Counted from the stretch's first letter, positions 1 to 9,910 are shown. The stretch is DNA of 23,947 nt from Isoetes engelmannii (GCA_011763485.2 JAANSK020244165.1:1-23947), one strand, 5' to 3'. Notes: generated from the letters alone by a model not told the origin. Numbers and translations are program-made.

Positions 1-54
1 CGTGTGCCTAAATTAGGCCACAACATAAGGAGCTATTTAAGGCTCTTCCCAAGA

Positions 55-2328
55 TCATAGCCGACAAACTCTCAACACTCTGGACTTGGGTATCCACTCC
101 TGGAGGAGGGATTTAAGTGTTGCTTGTGCTGGTCTGAAGATCTCCTCTTTGATCAATGGAATGGCAGCAGAAAAGAGGAGATCTTGTGGAAGATCGTGCT
201 CAAAAACATTCTTCCATGCGTTATAGGCAGGGCCGTGGTGCTGCACTGCAGAGTGCTGAGACAACCTCTCCCAAAAGACATACGCCATTGGCTGCACGAT
301 AAGCATGGAGTGAATATCTGGCTGCTCCAAAGTGATAAGTTGGGAGTAGACCAATGTACAAAAGAATACTTGGATCTCCACAGAGAGATAACTCCAGTAT
401 TGAAGTAAAAAAAAAGGTCGGGCTTGGAAGATCCACTTGGTCGTCCAACTATACCCATTGAATCCAAAAATCCGGCCCTGAGTGCAAAATCATTTTATAG
501 TTGCATGCTGGAGGAAGGATCTCGAGTAAAGTTTCCAGAAATGCCATAAGGGTGGCTTGTTTTTGCTCTAGCTTTGTATTGACATTATCATGTTCTAGGG
601 CAATGTTCTTCTCCGCTCCTAATCTGCCTGGAGATTCTTGATTTTCTCTTTGGCAGTGTTTTCTAAATCTTTGTACTTGGCCTGAAGACTATCGTGAATG
701 GCCTTAGGTACTGTATCAATGGGAATAGTAGTCTGGAGGGGAAGTTCCTCCACCTGAGCAAGTATTGCGGTCAGATTGCTCTCAGATTCTTTCAGTGAAG
801 AGTCTCGCTCGATGATCTGAGATTGAAGACCAGCCAACTGAGTGGTCAATTGATCTTCAAGCTCTTCGTTGTGAATGTGGTGTTAAGCTCCCGGAGCTGC
901 TCTCGCAGCGTGTCAAGCTTTTCTTGTAGAGGATCTAAAGCAAATTTATGCTTTTAGGCTTCCTCCTCTCCTGCAATCTTCTGTTTTTGCAATTTAAGAA
1001 GTTGATTTTGCATTCCCTTGAGTTGACCTTGAAGTTGTGTCAGTGTTGTGTCCTGAGACTCATGCTCCGACTTAATATTTTGGAGTTCAATCTTAAGCTG
1101 ACCAACCTCGTGTTCCAGGGTGTATTGATCTTTTACGTTCAGCTGTAGCCCTTGATTCTTCATTTGTTGCAGAACCCACTGCTGTTCTAACCGTTGGAAC
1201 TACAATTTGCCCTGATTCAACAATCGCTGCACAGCCACATCAAACAACAAGTTTGTCTGTGAGGGAGAGGACGCCTCAAGATCGTTGTAGAGCTTGCCCT
1301 TCTCTGGTTGTGACTGTGCCAACGCTGGAGAGGATCTTGAGGCTTCTTCATGGTGCACGTTCTCCCCTATTTGCTCTTTTTCATGTTGTTGGTTCTCTGG
1401 CTCGTTGGAGACCGAATGGTACTCCTCCTCCTCCTTGTGCTTCATTAATGGCAAGGGGTTTGGATTTGAGGGTCTTCCGTGGAACCTGCTCATGAGCCTT
1501 GGAAGTGCGATGTCTCCTTGCTTTTTTCGTGGCTTTTCTTGATGGTCCGGGGCCGTGGAGGCAACTTCTTTGTTTTGCTCCTCTGCATCCTGCTCCTCTT
1601 GTCGGGAACGCTTGGAACTCGAAGCAGCATCATGCAGGTGATGTGTAGGTGTTTGTTGTTGCCCATGAAATAAAGGCGCATTGCCCAAGGTGGTTTCCAT
1701 GAGCAGTTGAATATGGCCACCGAAGTAGCACACATGTCTGGACTCCACCTGGTCTTTTGTGGGCTTTACAGGCTCTCGCAAAGAATTGATGACTTTGGTG
1801 AGCCTCAGCTGGAAGAGTGCAGCTCAATTGATAGGCGCATCCGGATGAGCAGCCATCACGATCGTGTAGAACATATTTTTGTTGAGTTGTGGCTGCCCAT
1901 CAATTTTTTGCCAGATAAGCTGGTCAATCTACCACAGAGGAGGAGGTAAGGCCTTGAAGCTTTGCCCCACCTTAAATGCGGGCACATCATAATCGGAGAT
2001 ATCTTGCTTTGGTATGTCTCCCGGAGAAAGGAAGTCATGAGCTGCCAGAAATTGGAAGATCTAGTTGATAAAGTCTCCGTGAGGGTAATTGTGTGCCCCC
2101 CAACCTTAGTGGTGACGACCCTCCCGGAGCTCTATAGTTCTTGACAAACTCTAGGAGTCCTACCCGTTGGAATAGAGTAACATCCGTAGGTGAAAGCTCC
2201 TGCAAACTTTGCAGTTCGGTGCTGTGGTAAAAGTCCACAGGAAAATCATCAGCAAGTGTGTTTGAGCCGGCCATGGAGATCACAGGTGTAAGGAGTGAGC
2301 GGAGATGGAAGATGAGAGCGGAAGCCAA
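55..2328 (-). mobile_element. Decayed gag-like / coiled-coil coding region, probably LTR-retroelement kin
   Basis: Several minus-strand open stretches follow one another from about 2328 down to 55. The first part begins with an acidic, hydrophobic segment (MAGSNTLADDFPVDFYHS near 2274). A middle part (1200-1781) is charged and rich in Gln, Glu and Pro. Later parts (954-1163 and 619-849) are heptad-like and predicted coiled coil, rich in Leu, Gln and Lys. No zinc knuckle, protease or reverse transcriptase is recognisable. The order (globular start, disordered middle, coiled-coil tail) and the orientation shared with the integrase remnant at 3400-4707 suggest a structural ORF of a plant LTR retroelement or a related plant-mobile-domain type gene. 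It looks old and broken in several places. It could instead be a decayed host gene. Family assignment is an inference only. Confidence 0.35.
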
Positions 2329-2479
2329 AATTGAAAAGGTGTATGAACGAAGTGAGAAGACAAAACCCTAAGGGGTGCATTTATAGGAGATGGGGGGTCG
2401 TATTAATGATGGAGTCCATCTGTGCAAGGGCTAAACTGGCAAAAATTAGTGGAGACATGTCAGCAAGAAAGGACTAGCC

Positions 2480-2700
2480 GAGTGGGAAAAATATTTATGG
2501 CGGGAAGGTAGAAAAAATATTGTTGGTGAGAAAGTATATTGTGGAAAAATGAAAAAACAAACATGGAAAAGATGACGTCAGCAAAATAGGAGTGAAGGTG
2601 GAAAGGGAAAAACCGTGAAAATTATCGTGGAAAAAGTTGTGAAAAAAATTCGTGAGGAAATTCATGGAAAAAATCGTGGGGAATGTTAACATTGCCGCTT
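2480..2700. repeat. Degenerate AAA-TCGTGA-type short repeats, block 1
   Basis: The stretch is A-rich and repeats variants of GGAAAAA followed by TCGTG about every 12-25 bases (for example near 2616, 2628, 2649 and 2675). It has no convincing gene. It ends at a GTTAAC-centred pair, ATGTTAACATTG at about 2690 and CAATGTTAACAT at about 2703, which forms a short inverted repeat. A second block of the same motif lies at 3130-3350. The repeats could be U3-like sequence of an LTR or a diverged minisatellite. Confidence 0.5.
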
Positions 2701-3125
2701 CATCAATGTTAACATGTGCAAATGTCCAATATTGTAAATACTTTGTATGAGTATTATAGGGCCCAGATCGTTTTGGATCTAGGGCTCAAATAGGTTTTGC
2801 CCATATAAGGGCAAGCCTTTCCATTTGTGCTTTAGGTTTTCCCTTGTGCAACAGGTTTTTCCCATGTACTTGAGGCTTTCTCATGTTTTTTGCTCACGTT
2901 TTGGGGCCTCATATTTTGTATATATTATCAATACCTTCTTGATTTCCGTGCCTTCACTTGTTCTTGATTTGTTTTTCATCTTTGTTCTTCATCCTTGTTC
3001 TTCATTTTTCTTCCATCTGTTCTAAATCCTGCGTGACAGTGCAGAAGACATCCATTAGGCAGATACTTGGAGCATCAATGATCACTCAAAGTAGTGAATT
3101 TGCAAAAAGCCTCTCTGCCCGAACC
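2701..3125. other. AT-rich non-coding stretch with a TATA-like box
   Basis: There is no supported gene here. CATATAAGGGC at about 2800 is a reasonable plus-strand TATA-like box, followed by a pyrimidine-rich leader with many TTTTCCC and TTCTTCATC runs. The stretch could be the promoter part of an LTR or a solo LTR, but I could not find matching ends or a primer-binding site, so no LTR is called. Confidence 0.3.
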
Positions 3126-3129
3126 CTGG

Positions 3130-3350
3130 AACTTAACAGGGAAAATCGTGTAAAAAATCGTGAAGAGAATCATGAGCGAAATCGTAAAACAAGGCGTGAA
3201 GAAAATCGTAGGGAAAATTATAAAAAAGATCGTGAAAATTCTGGGGAGTAAGAAATGCGTGAGAAAGGATGAGAGAAGAATCGTAAGAAAGTTTTACGAT
3301 AAAATCCGTGAGAGCATTCGTAAGAAAATATCTGCGAAAGCATCGTAGAA
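3130..3350. repeat. Degenerate GAAAATCGTGA-type short repeats, block 2
   Basis: About fifteen variants of an 11-13 base unit (AAATCGTGA, AATCGTAAG, GATCGTGA) run head to tail. Read on the plus strand they give a biased Asn-Arg-Glu-Lys string, which I consider a by-product of the repeat and not a gene. The motif is shared with block 1 at 2480-2700, so the two blocks bracket the TATA-containing stretch. Confidence 0.6.
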
Positions 3351-3399
3351 CGTCGATATTCCAAATAGTAGACAAGACAAAACAAGAAAGCAGGTTATT

Positions 3400-4707
3400 T
3401 TATGGGGGATCATGAGAGTCATCAACGAAAGGCGATGGAGAAAGAGGGGATGAAGATGAAACTGCAGATGATGATGAGGGATCAGATGGAGAAACAGATG
3501 CTGAAAAAGGACTAAAGTGAACAAGAGACGAAGGTTTTGGTGGGGATGAAGGGTGGTAGGAACAGAGGCGAAAACCATTCACGCAGAAGGGAATATGTGT
3601 GCCATCTAATTCTCGGGGCTGATATACACCCGGATGCGGATTAGCCATGATGCTGGAAGGTCCCAGCCATCGGAACATCAATTTTCCAGGATGGACACTG
3701 TAGTAGGAATTGAATAGTAGAACTTGGTCACCAATGTGGAACAGTTTTTTCGGAGATTGTGGTCATGCCATTTTTTTCGCAGCTGTTTGCCAGTTAAAAC
3801 TCGCAGGTAAGCATCTCTGCGCATCTCATCCAGTTGTTGAAAGTGATAAACCCGTTTGGCCAGTGCAGCTGGAGGATTTCTGGTTGTAGCCAACTGAAAC
3901 TACAGTATGGGAAGCTGGAATTGGAATGCAAGGATGGCTTCCTGCCCATATACAAGTTTGAACGGGGCCTGGCCCATAGCGACTTTGTAGGTAGTGTTAT
4001 AAGCCCACAGAACAGTGGAGAGTTTCTCATGCAAGTCTGTTCTGAAAGGATCACAACTTTTCTTCAGCATATGAACAAGGGTTTTGTTTGTGCTCTTTGC
4101 AAGGCCATTCCCTTGAGGATGGTAGGCCGTACTCTTGTTATGATGTTTATGATGTATATGTAGATATTTGATCAGAGCCGAAATGGTGTGAAGTCCCCAA
4201 ATATAGTGGCAAAAGGAATACTTTATAGTGTGACAAAATGGACTCCATGATCGCTCCAACTCAACAGAACATCCAAACCTTGTGATTGCCTGATTAAAGA
4301 GAGCCTTGGCCGTGCTCGCAGCTGTGTTATCTGGGGAGGGGGGGGGGGCACAAGCCTCTGCCCACTTAGTAGCATAGTCTGTGAGAAGCAGAATGTATCG
4401 TGCTCGTGAATGCATGCTGGTGGATGGATGGGACCAAGGAAATCCATTCTCCATGTAGTAAATGGAGTGGGAATGGCAAGTGGTTGGAGAGGACAGACAT
4501 CTCTTGCAGTAGGTTGCCCCATTTGTTGGCAGGGATCACATTGTTGAGCGACCTGATGGGCATCTTTGAACAAGGTGAGCCACCAATACCCAACAAGAAG
4601 AAGCTTGCGATTGTGTTGTTCCCACTATAGTGACCTCCACACGGGCCAGCATGGGCTTGATGAAGATGATACGAATAAGTAAACTCTAAAGAGAATATGT
4701 AAGACAA
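3400..4707 (-). mobile_element. Ty3/gypsy-type pol remnant (integrase part)
   Basis: Minus-strand open stretches show the parts of a Ty3/gypsy integrase. First is a His-His-Cys-Cys zinc-binding region (AHAGPCGGHYSG, then CDPCQQMG, about 4520-4660). Next is the start of the DDE core with WRMDFLGPI (about 4460-4490). Then comes the family hallmark STAYHPQGNG and an alpha-helical tail ending in FKLVYGQEA (about 3920-4130). Downstream pieces at 3400-3893 resemble the C-terminal Tyr-Tyr and WLGP-type region of plant gypsy pol. No RNase H or reverse transcriptase is visible above 4707, so this is a 3' portion only. It is an old fossil with several breaks. A homopolymer run of G lies at about 4338. 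Family call is solid; lineage within Ty3/gypsy is not determined. Confidence 0.85.
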
Positions 4708-4710
4708 TCA

Positions 4711-5890
4711 TCAAGAAGTAAAGCAAATAGACACAAATCCACCACTTGAGGTCAAAGCTCACCACCCAACCGGGCTATCTTGAGCAAGAGAACTTCTGAG
4801 AAAGACTGAATCTTGAAATAGAAAAGGTTTTAAGGGAACATCTAATTAGCCACTAGAGAAATCCATCTCTAGCAAGACAAAAAATTCAAGAAGAGATTGG
4901 AATTATAAAATAGGCTAGAAAGGGTTATGGGAATTCACAAAGATTGAAAGATATCAGTGGAAGAGGAGGAAAAATGATGTGCGCCATTTTTCTTGGAAAT
5001 TTTGTCATTTTCTCCATTTTCTATTTCAACGAGTTTCTTGGCTGAAATAAGCCTTGGAATTCAAATTTTGCCTACTTTGATCTCAAATTCCCTCAATCTG
5101 CTTGTTGGCCTGGTAGAGTACTAGTTTATATGAATCTTGAGACCAAGCTCTACAAATGGATACCAAATACTTTACCATTCTGGTTAATGGACCGAGATTA
5201 ACTTATGGCTTTCTCTCTGGCACAGCTACTTAGCTTTGGGACAATCTTATATCCAAGCATTCATTTCCAGAAGAATTCTTTACTTCTGAATACTTAGGTT
5301 GTTCCGAGTAGTGAAGGTTTTGCCATTCAGATTGTCGAATCTTGGTTAGAGGATTTTGTAGGTGACAAAGATTCTCCAGCAGCTGGTATGTTTTGGGTTC
5401 TTTGTGATTGGATAGACAATTACATCTATGTGAAGGTCTATTCTTGCTGACTTAGAATGGTATTTGTGATTTCCTTTGTTTTCTGTTACAATTTAGTGAC
5501 AATTATATGGCTCTTCTCTATCTACTGTTAAACTCCCTTTCTCTCACCAATTCTGCTTCATTTCATTTCTCTCACCCTATTTTGCATCCTACAATTTGAT
5601 TACATTGTCTCTCCTGTTTCTGTTTCCCCGTTGCTGTTTCCACCTGCCTATTCGTCGACCTTTATTGCTAATCCTATAACTCAAAAAGAAAAATTGTATA
5701 CCCTAAAAGCCGAGTCTCTACAAATTATCCACGGGTTTATGAGCTTATCCTCTTCTCAAAAAGGTACCCTTCTTCAACACTTAAGTTCCTTTCATGCAAA
5801 TCCCTGGTGTTTTCAAATTTGGAGATTTTTTTTACATTTCTTTCTCTCCAAAAGAAATAATTCATTTCTCTGTTTATCCACCAGTCTGGG
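4711..5890. other. No identified gene
   Basis: From 4711 to about 5640 I see no coding potential beyond short open frames, and no repeat that I can match elsewhere in the window. A pyrimidine-rich stretch (about 5500-5640, many TCTC and TTTCTG runs) is followed by an open plus-strand frame (from about 5640) that reads into the MITE at 5891. It has no recognisable domain and I do not call it a gene. Confidence 0.4.
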
Positions 5891-6213
5891 ACAATATGGA
5901 GCTTGGGGTCGCCAATCTTCATGTGGGTGCGCCACGTGTCCTCCCCCAATGTTACGAAACCCTGTTCTGCTTCATTGACGATTTCGGTAATCAGAGAACC
6001 AGAGATCCATGGCATGAAGAGAAGGATTTGTGGCGCGATAAGAAAGCTGAAAAGAAAGCTGGAAAGAGCTGAGAAGAAAGTTAAGAAAGCTGATCAGAAA
6101 GCTGAAAAGAAAGCTAAGAAGCGCTGGTAATCATAAAGCTGAGAAGAATTCGTGGTTGGCAGGAAGAATCCGTAGCTGAGAGGAATCCGTTGCTCCTCCA
6201 AGCTCCATATTGT
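5891..6213. mobile_element. MITE-like element with ACAATATGGAGCTTGG ends
   Basis: The left end at 5891 reads ACAATATGGAGCTTGGGG. The right end (6195-6213) reads, as reverse complement, ACAATATGGAGCTTGGAGG. That is a terminal inverted repeat of about 17 bases, nearly perfect. GGG borders both ends and may be a 3-bp target duplication, though this is weak. The inside contains a run of AAGAAAGCTGA-type units at about 6036-6125, which would encode a Lys-Ala-Glu string and is probably a simple repeat. There is no transposase, so it is non-autonomous. The left end continues into TCGCC in the same way as the right end of the element at 6722-7059, so the two belong to one family. Superfamily is not determined. 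Confidence 0.6.
6036..6130 (+). repeat. AAGAAAGCTGA tandem units
   Basis: Seven or more units of AAGAAAGCTGA and close variants sit inside the MITE. They would translate as a Lys-Lys-Ala-Glu repeat. I take this as a low-complexity repeat, because the flanking frame has no recognisable protein. Confidence 0.6.
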
Positions 6214-6317
6214 GGGGTCTTGGCAAGTGGGGGGCATTCCCCTATAGCAGGTCACCCGCGACCGGCGTTACTCGACCTGCTACATGGGAATGCCCCCCTG
6301 CACTTACCAAGACCCCA
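6213..6317. repeat. Long imperfect hairpin (foldback) 1
   Basis: The left arm 6213-6253 and right arm 6274-6317 are reverse complements over about 41 bases with a few mismatches and small gaps. The arms start TGGGGTCTTGG and contain GGGGGGCATTCCC, and they end at GCAGGTC. The loop is about 20 bases (6254-6273). ATTGT borders the left arm and ACAAT the right. It abuts the right end of the MITE at 5891-6213. Confidence 0.8.
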
Positions 6318-6721
6318 TACAATCTCTCAAAAGATCTGGGCCATGATCACGTATTACCTACTTTGGATGCAAATGGCGTTCTTTTACCTTGTGGTTTTCA
6401 AAGATCTCAAGAGCTAATCAGATCAAATCAAGACTTTGCTGAGGAATTGGGCTTTCTAAAGAGACATACCCGTCCTACTACCACTCTCTTCAAAGGCATT
6501 ACTTTAAGCTCACCTTTGATTGCCTATGATGTTTAACTTTCACTGCTATTTGTAATCTATGCAGTTTAATTTGAAGAGACGCAAGGTTTTTCTAGAGATG
6601 CAATATTATGATCACTGATTTCTATAACACTAGAGTTTTGTGCAGATTCAAGCATACTCTGTCTTTGTAACTAGCTAAACCTGTAGTCGCGGAATGGTCG
6701 ACCCAAAATACCATTCTGCAA

Positions 6722-7059
6722 TACAATATCGCAATTGGGTCGCTTGCAATTTCGGTGGTGCAATTTTAGGAGCCCACGTCGCCCCAGCCGATTTCAGGAA
6801 ATGCTATCTCCCTGCTTCATTCTTCACCACCGCTTGCACAGGTAAGAATTTACAACAGATTCTTGAAAATATCACCGGATCTTGCGCTCCCCAACTGCAA
6901 TATTGTAGGGGTAGCTGAATCGGGACTGGATTCCCAGACGTCAATCGTTGCCAAACCGGGAATCCAGTCCCGATTCAGCTACCCCTATACAATGGTCTGC
7001 CATGTGGCAGCACTAGAAGAACCCGACGCCAATTTTGGCGACCCAAGAACCATATTGTA
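6722..7059. mobile_element. MITE-like element, same family as 5891-6213
   Basis: The left end 6722-6743 (TACAATATCG, then TTGGGTCGC) and the reverse complement of 7038-7059 (TACAATATGG, then TTGGGTCGC) match at 18 of 22 positions. Length is 338 bp, close to the 323 bp of its relative. Its right end resembles the left end of that relative more than its own left end, which supports one family. It holds a near-perfect hairpin at 6901-6993 close to its centre. It lies about 200 bp upstream of the LPP transcript leader and could affect that promoter. No transposase is present. Confidence 0.55.
6901..6993. repeat. Near-perfect hairpin (foldback) 2
   Basis: Arms 6908-6935 and 6958-6985 are perfect reverse complements over 28 bases (GGGGTAGCTGAATCGGG, then ACTGGATTCCC). 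The loop is 22 bases (6936-6957). Outside the perfect stem, TATTGTA pairs approximately with TATACAAT. The perfect stem suggests a young structure. A transcript would fold like a small-RNA precursor, but there is no evidence for one in the sequence itself. Confidence 0.85.
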
Positions 7060-7259
7060 GAGTTTAAAATTTTCCCCAAAATGCGGTTCCCCCACAATAT
7101 TCAAACAATTGAGGAGAAAAAAGCAATGGACGTGTCATGTGTCCTTTGTTTTACACTTGGCGAACGACTACGCAGCCACTTTTGCATAGGGTACCTTGAT
7201 TACATTTGAAGGAAACGACACCCAGACACATGCCCCTTTTTTGGCAATCAGAACTAACA

Positions 7260-7433
7260 TTTGAATTCTAGCTAAACAACGGAGGGCGGTGCAGCTGGAT
7301 CCTACAAGGTAAGCACCTCAATTTTTCTGCTTCTTTAACCTTAGGATGGATCATTCAGCTCTTCTACATCCAGGAACAGAGCTGAAGCTTTAGAAAAAAA
7401 CAATGCCGAGCTAATAAGCTTTCTTTGCTGCAG
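7260..7433 (+). other. 5' leader exon and 5'-UTR intron of the LPP gene
   Basis: CTACAAG|GTAAGCACC at 7308/7309 is a strong splice donor, and TTTGCTGCAG ending at 7433 is a strong acceptor placed four bases before the start codon at 7438. The intron is 125 bp. The leader exon before 7309 has no ATG between about 7260 and the donor. No clear TATA box is visible upstream, and the transcription start is not known. A leader intron is common in plant housekeeping genes and often raises expression; that is general knowledge. Confidence 0.6.
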
Positions 7434-7437
7434 ACTA

Positions 7438-8820
7438 ATGATGACGGATCACACCGTAGATCAACAGCCCCCAAAGGGAGGCCGTTTTAAAGGCCTGTTG
7501 CTGAAAATGCAGCGTTATCATTTACATGATTGGGGCGTTTTAGTCATATTAGGTGTTTTAGCCCTAGTTTTTCACATTGTTCCTCCATACAAGAGATTTA
7601 TTAGCAGATATGACATAGATGATTATATGTATCCAATGAAGAAGGCATCTGTTCCTATTCCTGCAGTAGGGGTAAGAAGATTTTCTTCCTAACATTTTTC
7701 CTTTGTTTTTGGCCTTCCTATATCTCTTCTGCTTGCAAAGATTATCTCTGTCTCTATAGAATCCAAGTGCATTCTTATGCTAGGTTATTGCTGTTGGAGC
7801 ACCTATGATATGCATCCTCATCCATTATGCTTACAAAAGAGATCGTCATGAGCTGCACCATGCTATATTAGGTGATAACCACAACTTACATCTATTAAAG
7901 TTTCATCCAGTTTATATTGTTAATATGGTATTATCCTATGGATGTTTCAGCTTTGATATTCTCACTGCTCTTGACTGCGGTTATTACGGAATCCACGAAG
8001 AATGCCTTGGGTTTTCCTAGGCCAGATTTCTTCTGGAGATGTTTTCCAGATGGGAAAGCGGTATTCACAATGTTCATGTTATGATGGTTAAGGTCAATTT
8101 TTTTTGGAAATTTATTTGGGTTTTTTATAGGTGTACAAAGAGCCAAGTGGGGAAGTAGCTTGCACAGGCAACAAGTCAGAAATGAAGGAAGCATACCGCT
8201 CTTTTCCAAGTGGCCACACTGCATGTATGTTAGTCCCACTCTTTGAAATATGAAGTATAGATATAAAGAAAGAATTTTCCTTGTTTGATTGCTTACTGAC
8301 TGGCTACTACTTCCCTTTGCTAGGGGCATTTGCTGGTCTTGGATACTTGTCTTGGTACCTTGCAGGGAAGCTTCAACTGTTTTACCGCCCTGGCCGAGTT
8401 GCGAAACTTGTTGTTGTTCTTATCCCTATTCTAGGTGCAGCTGTCATTGGGATTTATGCAGTTGATGATTACTGGCATCACTGGTATGATGCATTGACGG
8501 CTGCAATTATAGGTCTGTTATAATCTCGTATGTAAATTTCTTCGCTTACATTTGAGTTGATGCTAAGTTATTTTGGCTTCATTCTTTTGCCAGGATTGGT
8601 GGTATCTTTTATATGTTACCGTCAACATTTTCCTCCTCTTTCTCATGCCCATTGTAAGATCACTTTCCTTATGGCTTTTGAGTTTTGATGGTGTATGGGT
8701 TCTCACTTTTGTTATATCCTATTTCCCTCAGCAATGAATGCATACCCCTCGATGGGACTCTTGCCTTCGCATGTGGTAGATGATGGAAGGAATGGCCATG
8801 ACCAGCTTTCGCATGTGTAA
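7438..8820 (+). CDS. Lipid phosphate phosphatase (PAP2 superfamily), seven coding exons
   Basis: Exons are 7438-7671, 7784-7871, 7951-8060, 8131-8224, 8324-8512, 8594-8653 and 8732-8820. All introns are GT-AG and 70-112 bp long, all phases close, and the product is 287 residues, the usual plant LPP length. LPPs dephosphorylate phosphatidic acid and related lipid phosphates in membranes. About six membrane segments are visible (roughly residues 33-50, 79-95, 108-123, 176-190, 203-220, 232-247). Motif C1 is present (K124, R131-P132, then [10 protein letters not shown]), as is C2 (PSGHT, S171-H173). In C3 the His227 and Asp231 of YWHHWYD are present, but the conserved Ser-Arg is Tyr220-Ala221. 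The residue before the C1 Arg-Pro pair context is GFPRP and not GRPRP. Two ATGs stand in tandem at 7438 and 7441. The C-terminus is short. Family call is firm; activity is doubtful because of the missing C3 Arg. Confidence 0.95.
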
Positions 8821-9340
8821 ATGTAGGAACATTTCAAATTATTGTGTTGTATATATTTGTAGGGTGGAATTGAAGAATTATTTTTTTCCTAGAAATCAGG
8901 TGGTTTTTTATGCATGTAAATAAGACAAAAAGCATGCAATTGTTGTCCATTCACGAGAGATTGTTGTCTGTTTTGACAAAAATGGGCCATTAGTGTCAAC
9001 CATAAGAGGCTGGGCTTGCAACACGTTCGGTTATTTGCAAGAAATGGACCACATGCTATATAAGCTTATAGCAGTAAAACAAGGCCACATTGAAAAAGAC
9101 GGTTGTAGTCTGAAAATCAACATCTTCTAGACTCTGGATGAAATGCTGGCTAAGGCCAGGAAAGTTGTTGTTAATCTAAAATGGACCTCTAAAGCTAGTG
9201 TAAAACTCATCCGAAGATGGAAAGAAGCGAAAGACCATGTCATTGAAAGACACATGCGACAATTTAAAAGCAGTTTGTCCAATGCAGCAAAAATTGTGCA
9301 AGAGATCACTTCCTCCTTTGAACTATCAGGTCAGATTTAA
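8821..9340 (+). other. 3' flank of LPP and an unassigned 66-codon frame
   Basis: After the LPP stop comes AT-rich sequence with no AATAAA; AATAAG at about 8917 is the best poly(A)-signal-like word. An open frame at 9143-9340 encodes a basic, helical 65-residue peptide (many Lys, Arg, Ala). The same frame runs upstream to a stop at about 9128. I recognise no domain. It may be a gene fragment or an exon; confidence that it is real is low. Confidence 0.3.
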
Positions 9341-9645
9341 AACAGGAGTGCAAATCAGAGATAGCAATGGGTTCTTCAACCTGTCGGGTGTGGACACATG
9401 CAAGTGCTAGATTTATGATAAGATCAAACTCACCATGCTTAACAGGTTTCTTGGATCATCCTAAAACAGGGGATAACATTGTCAAGATAAAGAGTTAAAT
9501 AAGTAGTTTTATATATCTTTAACCGGCAGGCTTTCTAATCCAAGAGATCCCTGCCGTTGATCAAAGCTCCGTGATACAGCATAACAGGCAGCTGGTTCAG
9601 CAGCAAAGACTCGTAACAGGACAGCAGCGTGAGGCTTGGAGCCCT

Positions 9646-9800
9646 GATTGCATCTTCGACCCAAGATTCAGCTTCGGATGCTGATAATCCAGGCTTGGAG
9701 GCTAATAATCCAGCTATGGAGTGTGCCGAGCCTGTGATAATGTTGCTCTGGGAACTGATAATCCAGCTGTGGGTTCAGCTTCGGGTGAGGCAGCTTGCCT
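9646..9800 (+). repeat. Three ATAATCCAG-type units
   Basis: GATAATCCAGGCTTGGA (about 9682), TAATAATCCAGCTATGGA (about 9703) and TGATAATCCAGCTGTGGG (about 9756) are three copies of one short unit. Read in frame they would give an Asp/Asn-Asn-Pro-Ala repeat, so this could be a small decayed coding repeat. It leads directly into the hairpin at 9808. Confidence 0.5.
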
Positions 9801-9807
9801 GCCGGTT

Positions 9808-9910
9808 AAGGGGGTCAATCCCCCTTGCTTGCCTGTTATGGCATAAACAGGCGAGCCCGGGCTCGCTTGTTTATCAGCCATAACAGGCTCGCAAGGGGGA
9901 TTAACCCCCT
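9808..9910. repeat. Long hairpin (foldback) 3
   Basis: The sequence is a near-perfect inverted repeat with arms of about 50 bases centred on GAGCCCGGGCTC at about 9852-9863, so there is almost no loop. Arms contain AAGGGGG, then TAATCCCCCTTG, GCCTGTTATGGC, and TAAACA. Differences are a two-base gap and four or five mismatches. Like hairpins 1 and 2 it has G-runs at the tip of each arm, but the arm sequence is different. No target duplication is clear. Confidence 0.85.

Noticed and set aside
2689-3044. A solo LTR with TG..CA ends
   Set aside because: TGTTAACA and a TATA-like box are suggestive, but I found no second LTR, no target duplication and no primer-binding site.
2958-3251. Plus-strand Asn-Arg-Glu-Lys-rich peptide
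   Set aside because: It is the translation of the short CGTGA-type repeats; no start context, no domain.
3960-4163. Plus-strand frame 3834-4163 as a gene
   Set aside because: It is antisense to the integrase remnant and has no recognisable feature.
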